Origin: an uncultured Candidatus Saccharibacteria bacterium
GTDB lineage: Bacteria; Patescibacteriota; Saccharimonadia; Saccharimonadales; Saccharimonadaceae
Assembly: GCA_946222675.1 (NCBI GenBank)
Contig: CAMIMA010000001.1
Span: 62,001-126,000, forward strand
Direction: 5' to 3'
DNA length: 64,000 bases
The notes under the pieces are model-generated. The model was given only the letters and a program-made list of their open reading frames with translations. It ran no database searches and was not told the origin of the DNA. The position numbers were made by a program, and so were the translations under genes. How positions within the stretch are numbered: position 1 is the stretch's first letter; each line of letters begins with the position of its first letter. Below are positions 57,468-64,000 of this stretch, one piece after another.

Positions 57468-59625
57468 CTAGTCTTGGGAGACGGGCGCGAGAGCAACGCG
57501 AAACGCGTATCTGCCGTTCGCGTAGCCGTCGTCGTTGTAGTCATCGCTACTACCATTGTAATCATAAACATAAAACAACCCAGCAAGCGAGCCACCGTAG
57601 TAGCTACCTCCTCGACAGAACCAGGGATAGGGTGACGGAAAACTACTCATGCCTAGCCACTGACCGTTCCATTGACTCGTTCCACTCTCGCCAACTTCAC
57701 CGTTATTAGTTTCATGTAGGGCTTGACCACCACATCTATTAAAGTTACACATGTGTAGGCTGATTATGTCATAGGTGTTGACGTATGGTGGATGAGCAGC
57801 ATTAGAACCAAAGTATTTGTTGGTATTGGATTCGTTTAAATTATCACTGTAGCTGGCTGCAACGAATTCATTGCCACCACCAGACATGTCATAAATGCCG
57901 GTTGGGTTGTTGGTGGTACTGGCGAGTTGACCAAGGGTACCGTTATAGGCGCGTTGTGAATCGCTTGAGCTACAAGCTGATTGAGTACCAAGGGTGCCTC
58001 CGCCACCGTAACTGTTGATATTGCCGTTAGCTTGTAAGCCACAACCAGTAGTACTAGAGCTACGATTATGCTGTGTATCGTTGGCATTTATTTGAACACC
58101 ATTGTAGCCGGCACCATACTTACTGGCACTGAGGTAGGTAGCAGCACCCCAGTCGTTATTGTTGACCATGTGAGAGCTGAGTTTGGCGAGATGATGATTG
58201 TTTTGGGTTGGTACTGCGTAATCCGTCTTACCACCAACGTTGTTATTATCTATCACACCAAGGGTTTTGGCGGTAGTATACATGCGGCCAATAGTATCTG
58301 ATGCGGTATAATTACTAGACATGTGGGCTTCGTTTGGCAAGACGGTTGGTTGAGCACCAGTACCCGTCGTTTCAAACTTAGCAAACCAGATGCCGTTGAG
58401 TTCTTTTGTGCCGAAGGTGAAGGCTGGGTGGGTCGCCCAAGTGCCTTGATTGCTTGGTTGGCCTTTAATATAACTACGGTCAAGGCCACACTGAGTACGA
58501 TAATCTTTGCCGGCAGTGCTACAAGCTGCTGGATGGCGCTTTGGTGTGGTCTTCTTTTCGAAGCTAATTAAGAAGTTCTGAGCTGGAACCGGCTTATCCG
58601 TGCCATCACGGCGCATGACCTCATAAGCATAACGTGGGATGTATACCCAGTAGCCGAGGATGTCAGCCTGGTCTACTACCATAGTCTTGCCCTTGTATTT
58701 ACTGAGGGCTTCTGGCTTAACAGTGATGGCATTTGCCCACTGCTTTTGGTTGTAGTTATACCAGTTACCTTGATTTGAGCTGTCTTCAGGGTTGGCGAGG
58801 CTAGTCCATTGGGCGTTGATAGTAGTGCCAGTGTATTTGACCGGTATCATATTGGGGTCGAGGTCAACTTGACAGTCGTTCTTTGGGTCACCAGATTTAC
58901 AGATAGTTGGGTCAACGGTTGGAGCTGGTTTTGGTTTGGCGGTAGCTGTGTAAGTGATAGCGGTACTGTAACTGCCACTAGCGAGCTTAGCTGGGTCAAT
59001 GTTAGCGGCAAAAGTTACCTGCTTAGTGCAATTGGCTGGGTTGGTACAACCGGCTGGCTTAGTCTTGGTGACGTCAGCAACGACGGCGGGAGTAGCTGCA
59101 GTAGTAGCTGTAGTACCAGACTGGGTGTCTGCTGGGACGGCGCTAAAGGTGGTGGCAGAGTTATTAAGAGCGTAGCCCCACTGGTTGGCGTTCAAGTCCG
59201 CTGGGCTGACGCTCGGCATGGCAGAAATTTTGTGGGTCGGGTCGGTAGCGTGAATTAGGTCGGACGTGTCGGCTTGCATGGTGAGATTAAAACCAAACGA
59301 CTTACTTGTTTTTACTGTCACATTCGCGGTGGCTTTATAGAGATTGCCAGCGGGTTGGAGTGCGGCGTTCTGGTCGACGGTCACACTAACCGTGCTATCG
59401 TCCGCCGCATAAGTAGGTACTGCGAAAACAAACGGCGCCACGGCGAACAGTAAGCCAAACGCCACAGTGCGAGCGCCGCTTGCCCGAAGTACGCCAAGCC
59501 GGCGGATGGCGCGACGATAAAATTCACTAATTACAGCTGGTGACACCGCGCCAACCATCATTTGAGCAGCGCGGATGAGTCTAATAATTACCCCCCCCCG
59601 CTTCTATTTGTTGTAATTTTGGCAT
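57468..59625 (-). CDS. Secreted FGE-like surface protein, phase OFF (G9), variable 3' end
   Basis: About 719 codons from the ATG at 59625 (MPKLQQIEAGGG), which aligns with MSKLQQTAAGGGG of 44338-46485. Nine G then lead to TAG three codons on: OFF; eight or eleven G open the frame. An in-frame internal ATG at 59561 could give a protein that still holds a signal peptide (FGLLFAVAPFVFAVPTYA), so low expression cannot be excluded. It has the N-domain with an AATTA insertion, the VDQADILGYWVYIPRYAYEV module, GIYDMSGGGNEFVAAS, and the longest variable end of the family (CRGGSYYGG...RYAFRVALAPVSQD). Confidence 0.78.
57484..57614 (-). other. Candidate DGR-type variable region with adenine-free 3' anchor
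   Basis: RGG at 57606-57614; anchor at 57484-57506 without A. Near its 3' end the codons run GAT GAC TAC AAC GAC GAC GGC TAC: nearly every residue is one or two changes at the first two positions from AAC or AAT. Confidence 0.6.
59591..59599 (-). repeat. Poly-G tract G9, out of frame (OFF)
   Basis: Nine G after GAAGC and before TAATTATTAG. Confidence 0.8.
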
Positions 59626-59676
59626 AGCCAATTCATCTCTTTATTTGCCTCCTATTGCCCACTGATTAATAATACT

Positions 59677-59705
59677 ATTATACCATAAGCGGGGTAAAGC
59701 ACCAA
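59677..59705 (-). promoter_or_regulatory. Family promoter of surface gene 57468-59625
   Basis: TTGGTG (59700-59705), 17 bp, TATAAT (59677-59682). Confidence 0.7.
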
Positions 59706-59790
59706 ATTCTATAAGTCCCAACAAAGCGGCAAACAAAGGCTGCCCCGCCAGCGAGTGATACAGGCTAAGTTTCACTCTTAAATGTGAAGT

Positions 59791-62325
59791 CTACAGCTCA
59801 CCCCACGATGGACCGTAGCTGACGTCGACCAGCAAACGCACACCCAAGTCGGGCGCGATATGCTCCATGATTTCTTTGACTTGCGCCGCCACCGCGGGCG
59901 CCGCGGCTTCGTCACACTCCAGCATAATTGAGTCGTGCACCTGCATGATTTGCACCGCGTTTTTTACTTCCGCTTCGATTTTCAACATGGCCTGCTTCAT
60001 CAAATCGGCCTCGGTGCCTTGAATTGGCATGTTGGCTGCCGCGCGCTTGGCGGCTTCGCGCACCACGAAGTTGGACGACTTGACGTCTGGTGTCGGACGT
60101 CGCCGGCCGCACCACGTTTCCACATAACCGTCAGTCTCGGCTTGTGCCAGAATCTTATCAAGGTAAGCGCGAATCGGCTGGCGAATCTCAAAGTAGCGCG
60201 CGATGAATTTCGCGGCCGCTGCCATACTCATGCCCGTCGCATCCGCCAACCCCTTCGGGCTCATGCCATACAGCACTCCAAAGTTGATGGTCTTGGCATG
60301 GCGCCGCTGCTCGGACGTGACTTGGTCAAGTGGGATGCCGTAAGCCTCGGCCGCCGTCATGGCATGAATATCATTTTTTGGGTCGCTAAACATGGCAATC
60401 ATTTTTTGGTCACCCGCCAACGCCGCCGCCAAACGCAGTTCGAACTGCGCATAATCGGCGTTCACAATCACCCGCCCCGCCGGCGCCACAAAGCACTGTT
60501 TGATTTGCTTACCTTGCGGCGTGCGCGTCGGAATGTTCTGCAAATTCGGGTTGGAAGAAGACAGCCGCCCCGTCGACACCACGTCCTGACTGAAGGTCGT
60601 ATGGATGCGACCGGTCAAGTCGGTCGCCGCCGCCAGTGCGTCGGCATAAGTTGACTTGAGTTTGCTAATCGAACGATACTGCTGAATCAGTTGCACTACG
60701 GGGTTGGTCTTCGCTAAGCGATCCAGCACCTTCACCCCTGTAGAATAGTTACCCTGCTTGTTGCGCTTGCCAGTCGGCGTCAGATGAAGTCGGTCGAACA
60801 AAATGGCGCTAAGTTGCTTCGGGCTCGCCAAATTAAACTCGCAACCCACCTGTTGAAAGACCTGACCTCTGATATCGTCCAGCTGTTGCTGCATATTGTG
60901 CGACATTAGGGTTAATTGGTCCGAGTTGATTAACATACCACGTTTTTCGATTTTTGCGAGGACAATTTGCAATGGGAAATCGATATATTGTGCCAGCTGC
61001 TCTAACTTTGGCACTTGATGTAGCGCCTCGGCTTCTTCGCGGTATAGCTGCCATAAATACCCCAGCTGCATAACAGAGGTAGCGCAACCGTACTGCAGAC
61101 TGGTTAGTTCGTCCAAAGTTTTGGGTGAATTAAGGCTATTAAGCAGAAAAGCGGCATGCTTGGTGTCAAACGCCACCCGCCAAGTGACGTCCAGCTCGCG
61201 TGCCAAAAATTGCTCGGCGAGCAACTTCGCGTCGTGCGTCACCACCGACTTGCCGTCAAGCAGCGCCGCCGCCTGTGTGAAGGTGACAGCTGCCGCGGTT
61301 TTGGCGTCAGAACTGAGGTAAAGTTGGCCATCCACCACTTGCGCCACCACGGGGTCGCCTAATTTAAGGTCGGTAGGTGCCACCAACTGAATCGTGTCCG
61401 CAGCCGCGGTCAACTCGGCCGTCGACTCTTGGTAGTCCGCGGGTAAACGGTTTAATAGCGAGGTAAATTCTAAGTCTAGCAGCTGCTGCCTAAGTTGCGC
61501 GCGATTTAAGTTGCTCATCGCCATCGCCTTTAGGTCAAGCTGAAGCGGCGCGTCACACATGATGCGCGCCAGTGTCTGACTCATGTAGGCCGACGCCTTG
61601 CCCGCCAATAATTTCTCGCGTAGCGCCGGCGATTCCTGCGCCACATTTTCATAAACGCCATCCAGCGTGCCGTACTTTTGCAAAAGTCTTAGGCCCGTTT
61701 TCTCACCCACCCCTGGTACACCGGGGATGTTATCAGAGGCGTCGCCCTTCAGACTCTTGAGATCGAGGAACTGCTCCACTTTAATGCCGTACTTTTGCTC
61801 AAACGCCGTGCGGTCAACTTGCTCAAGGTTGGCCAGTCCCTTCTTTAGGGCGAACAATGCCGTATCGTTATCCACCAGCTGCAACATATCGAGGTCGGAG
61901 CTGATAATCACGGTATAAATGTCCTGCGCGTGGGCTTGCCCCGACAAAGTGCCAATAATATCGTCTGCCTCGTAATCGTCCAGCTCGTAAAACGGCCAAC
62001 CAAAAGCCGCCAGCAGCGACTTTAAAATCGGAATCTGTTGGTAAAAGTCGGCCGGTGGCGTCACCCGCCCCGCCTTGTACTCCGGGTAGATTTGCAGCCG
62101 CCGGCGAATGTTGGTCTTTGGCTTATCCCACGCCACCGCCACATAGTCGGGCGCAATCTGCCGAATTAGCTCCAGCGCAATCACTGCGAAGCCGTACACG
62201 CCGCCAGTCGGCGTGCCATCCTTGGTGGTTAAATTTGGCATGGCATAGTAGCCACGGTAAAACACCGACTTGCCGTCAATTAGCACTAAAACTTTTTTGT
62301 CGCCGGCTGCCGCTAGGTTACTCAT
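59791..62325 (-). CDS. polA: DNA polymerase I
   Basis: 844 aa. The N-terminal 5' nuclease (about 1-290) has FRGYYAMPNL, DDYEADDIIGTL and SLKGDASDNIPGVPGVGEKT. The middle exonuclease-like domain (about 310-470) does not show the usual DEDD proofreading residues. The family A polymerase has motif A NADYAQFELRLAA, motif B RRHAKTINFGVLYG and motif C MQVHDSIMLEC. It fills repair gaps and removes RNA primers. The start is 2 bp after the rpoD stop, so the two genes are co-transcribed. Confidence 0.96.
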   Translation of the reverse strand: MSNLAAAGDKKVLVLIDGKSVFYRGYYAMPNLTTKDGTPTGGVYGFAVIALELIRQIAPDYVAVAWDKPKTNIRRRLQIYPEYKAGRVTPPADFYQQIPILKSLLAAFGWPFYELDDYEADDIIGTLSGQAHAQDIYTVIISSDLDMLQLVDNDTALFALKKGLANLEQVDRTAFEQKYGIKVEQFLDLKSLKGDASDNIPGVPGVGEKTGLRLLQKYGTLDGVYENVAQESPALREKLLAGKASAYMSQTLARIMCDAPLQLDLKAMAMSNLNRAQLRQQLLDLEFTSLLNRLPADYQESTAELTAAADTIQLVAPTDLKLGDPVVAQVVDGQLYLSSDAKTAAAVTFTQAAALLDGKSVVTHDAKLLAEQFLARELDVTWRVAFDTKHAAFLLNSLNSPKTLDELTSLQYGCATSVMQLGYLWQLYREEAEALHQVPKLEQLAQYIDFPLQIVLAKIEKRGMLINSDQLTLMSHNMQQQLDDIRGQVFQQVGCEFNLASPKQLSAILFDRLHLTPTGKRNKQGNYSTGVKVLDRLAKTNPVVQLIQQYRSISKLKSTYADALAAATDLTGRIHTTFSQDVVSTGRLSSSNPNLQNIPTRTPQGKQIKQCFVAPAGRVIVNADYAQFELRLAAALAGDQKMIAMFSDPKNDIHAMTAAEAYGIPLDQVTSEQRRHAKTINFGVLYGMSPKGLADATGMSMAAAAKFIARYFEIRQPIRAYLDKILAQAETDGYVETWCGRRRPTPDVKSSNFVVREAAKRAAANMPIQGTEADLMKQAMLKIEAEVKNAVQIMQVHDSIMLECDEAAAPAVAAQVKEIMEHIAPDLGVRLLVDVSYGPSWGEL

Positions 62326-62327
62326 CG

Positions 62328-63428
62328 TTACAACCCAAGATAGTCATGTAGCCGCTCGGTCTCTTTGTTTTTGCGCAACTTCGCCAGCGCCTTGGCCTCA
62401 ATCTGACGAATGCGCTCACGCGTCACGGCAAACTCAGCACCCACCTCCTCTAGGGTGTGCGGTCGGTCGCCGTCCAAGCCAAAGCGCAGCTTGATAATCT
62501 TCTGCTCACGGTCCGACAGGGCGTTCACCACATCCATCACCTGCTCACTTAAGAGGTGGTCGCTTGCGGTATCCTCTGGATTAGCCGCCTTGTCGTCAGC
62601 CATCATGTCGCCTAGCTCCGAAGAATCGTCATCGTCGTTGTTGCCAATCGTGGCGTCTAGCGACTGAATGTCCTGCTTAATCTTAAAGACATACTTAATC
62701 TTCTCTGGCGTCTCATCCATTTCCTTCGCCAGCTCTTCAATCGTCGGCTCGCGGTTTAGTTCCTGCGTCAACTTGCGCTGGATGCGCATCAACTTGTTGA
62801 TGGTCTCAACCATGTGCACCGGAATGCGAATTGTGCGCGCTTGGTCAGCGATAGCACGAGTAATCGCCTGGCGAATCCACCAGGTGGCATAAGTCGAGAG
62901 CTTAAAACCCTTGCTTGGGTCGAATTTCTCCACTGCGCGCAATAAACCAGTGTTGCCCTCCTGAATCAAGTCGAGGAAGTCTAGTCCACGGCCCGAGTAA
63001 CGCTTGGCAATTGACACCACCAAACGCATATTTGCTTCGGCCATCTTATCCTTCGGCCGCTTCAACCGCTTAATCTTGAGGTGCAACTTACTCTGTTCGG
63101 CAAACAACTTGGCGCGCTCACTCTGCGACAGCTCGTCATTCTTGAGCAACTGCGTAATTTCGGCGTCACGCGTCTCCGCCTCCTTCAAAGGCTCGGCGTT
63201 TTTAATAATTTCTTGTGCCAGCTCGTTTTCTTCTTCCGTGCTTAGTAGCGGGATGCGCCCAATCTCGCGCAAATAAATGCGCACCGAATCGTCGCTTATT
63301 TCGTCGATGTCGCTCGGCTCAATTACCGTGTCGTCGTCGATATCTGATTCATCCAGCTCATCCGGCTCGGGCATGTCGTCGTCCATTATTTCGTCGGTTA
63401 GTCTTTCCTTATCTGGTCTTTTAGCCAC
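62328..63428 (-). CDS. rpoD: RNA polymerase primary sigma factor
   Basis: 366 aa. The acidic N-terminal 45 residues are followed by region 1.2 (DSVRIYLREIGRIPLLSTEEE), regions 2.1-2.4 (AEANMRLVVSIAKRYSGRGL, KFSTYATWWIRQA-type segment) and region 4 (LEEVGAEFAVTRERIRQIEA). There is no large non-conserved insertion. This is the housekeeping sigma that should read the TTGACA/TATAAT promoters noted throughout. It starts with GTG at 63428 behind AAGGGAG. Its promoter carries the 42-bp element also found at the tRNA-Ala/Ile operon. Confidence 0.96.
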   Translation of the reverse strand: MAKRPDKERLTDEIMDDDMPEPDELDESDIDDDTVIEPSDIDEISDDSVRIYLREIGRIPLLSTEEENELAQEIIKNAEPLKEAETRDAEITQLLKNDELSQSERAKLFAEQSKLHLKIKRLKRPKDKMAEANMRLVVSIAKRYSGRGLDFLDLIQEGNTGLLRAVEKFDPSKGFKLSTYATWWIRQAITRAIADQARTIRIPVHMVETINKLMRIQRKLTQELNREPTIEELAKEMDETPEKIKYVFKIKQDIQSLDATIGNNDDDDSSELGDMMADDKAANPEDTASDHLLSEQVMDVVNALSDREQKIIKLRFGLDGDRPHTLEEVGAEFAVTRERIRQIEAKALAKLRKNKETERLHDYLGL

Positions 63429-63556
63429 TCAAACTCCCTTCTTAAATTATTTTTTGTTTGAAGTGTTAGCGTTTTTAAATCCTGATGTCAACGGATCAAA
63501 CATGGGTCTTGCCGGTCGACTTTAATGGCAATTCTAATACGCCCATTATCATTCAT

Positions 63557-63586
63557 ATGATAGCAGGCCAAGGCTCGGCTTGTCAA
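63557..63586 (-). promoter_or_regulatory. Promoter of rpoD-polA
   Basis: TTGACA (63581-63586), 18 bp, TATCAT (63557-63562), leader of about 120 nt. Confidence 0.75.
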
Positions 63587-63592
63587 CTGCTT

Positions 63593-63634
63593 TATTAGTT
63601 CAGTACATTTAGGATTTTTAAGTTCCGTTACAAG
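63593..63634 (-). promoter_or_regulatory. 42-bp upstream element shared with tRNA-Ala/Ile
   Basis: 38 of 42 positions match 6353-6394 in the same orientation; it ends 6 bp before the -35. Confidence 0.6.
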
Positions 63635-63736
63635 TATTGTAACATACTCTGAAGGCGTGGTGCTGATATGGGCGCAGCGCGATGGGAGTGAGAGCATTTG
63701 AATGCCTCGTCTCACTTCTTACCCCGACTGAGGAAC

Positions 63737-63754
63737 ACGGGGGCAGGCCTCCGC
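63737..63754 (-). repeat. GC hairpin after variable region, imperfect
   Basis: GCGGAGGC with GCCCCCGT, 13 bp past the stop of the gene at the right edge; one position differs from the perfect palindromes at 33176 and 57443. Confidence 0.5.
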
Positions 63755-63767
63755 AAGGAAGCTAGTT

Positions 63768-64000
63768 TTAAGGAGCGGGCGCGAGAGCCACACGAAAGGC
63801 GACGTTGACATAGCAGTAGCCATCGTTACTGTTAACAAAGAAGAGACCAGCGTTCGAGCCACTAAAATAGTAGCCGCCCCGTTTGAACCAAAGATTGGAT
63901 GAATTTACGAAATACGTGTAATTGCCATTCCATTGAGCTGTGCTGTCATTATTGTGACCATTATTTGTCTCATAGAGGGCTTGACCACCACAGGTAGCGA
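63768..64000 (-). CDS. FGE-like surface protein, C-terminal part only (runs off right edge)
   Basis: The last 77 codons of another family member, from CGGQALYETNNG through WNGNYTYFV and KRGGYYFSGSNAGLFFV to AFRVALAPAP and TAA. The start, promoter and tract state are outside the window. The 3' flank, with the GC hairpin, resembles those of 33214 and 57468. It is the twelfth copy counted here and the sixth with the adenine-free anchor. Confidence 0.85.
   Translation of the reverse strand, partial: ATCGGQALYETNNGHNNDSTAQWNGNYTYFVNSSNLWFKRGGYYFSGSNAGLFFVNSNDGYCYVNVAFRVALAPAP
63778..63881 (-). other. Candidate DGR-type variable region with adenine-free 3' anchor
   Basis: RGG at 63873-63881; anchor at 63778-63800 (no A on the coding strand). 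Codons between include AAC AGT AAC GAT GGC TAC TGC TAT GTC AAC GTC. Confidence 0.55.

Overview
The window looks like part of a small Patescibacteria/CPR genome, most likely a Candidatus Saccharibacteria (TM7) relative. This is inferred from gene content: a threonyl-tRNA synthetase without its N-terminal TGS domain, short single-copy housekeeping genes, a stand-alone TraG/VirB4-like ATPase, and a large family of secreted proteins ending in a formylglycine-generating-enzyme-like (FGE-like, C-type-lectin fold) domain. No database search was possible. The standard bacterial code fits every gene.

Layout. 1-16.7 kb: an rRNA operon that has been split apart. The 5' part of 23S rRNA is at the left edge and 16S rRNA is at 15.0-16.5 kb, both on the minus strand. 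Between them lie about 13.9 kb holding tRNA-Ile and tRNA-Ala, five genes of the surface-protein family, one small ORF and two Gln/Pro-rich membrane proteins. 16.9-26.2 kb: gyrB-gyrA and a PAP2/DUF212 membrane protein, a TraG/VirB4-like ATPase with a small partner, and a membrane protein. 26.2-28.3 kb: mostly non-coding, ending in tmRNA. 28.3-33 kb: comM/yifB, tRNA-Asn, infC-rpmI-rplT, RNase P RNA, and a Nudix/RNase H fusion. 33.2-39.7 kb: three more surface-protein genes. 39.9-44 kb: an MBL-fold protein, an HTH protein, miaA and thrS. 44.3-51.2 kb: three more surface-protein genes, tRNA-Val and a small-RNA/micropeptide locus. 51.2-57.3 kb: a beta-repeat protein, a PpiC-type foldase, a PH-domain protein, tRNA-Arg, a Xer recombinase and mutM. 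57.4-64 kb: another surface-protein gene, polA, rpoD, and the tail of one more family member at the right edge.

The main finding is a dispersed family of about twelve secreted or anchored paralogues that appears to be diversified at two levels. (1) Nine members carry a run of 8-12 G in the n-region of the signal peptide, just after the start codon. By my reading three are in frame (ON) and six are out of frame (OFF), as expected for slipped-strand phase variation. Eleven members share one promoter layout: TTGG-type -35, 17-18 bp, extended -10 TATAAT. (2) Six members end in a short variable stretch between an RGG (or RGS) motif and a nearly invariant, adenine-free GC-rich 23-mer that encodes FRVALAP. 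Most are followed by a GC hairpin just past the stop codon. Variable codons are mostly NNC/NNT, and the fold is the one used by diversity-generating retroelement (DGR) target proteins. No reverse transcriptase or template repeat is in the window, so the DGR reading is an inference to test.

Other points: an infC gene that seems to start at AUA; a 42-bp element, 38/42 identical, directly upstream of both the tRNA-Ala/Ile promoter and the rpoD promoter; a Nudix domain with lost catalytic residues fused to an intact RNase HI; and a nearly leaderless 24-codon ORF at the head of a structured, terminated small RNA.
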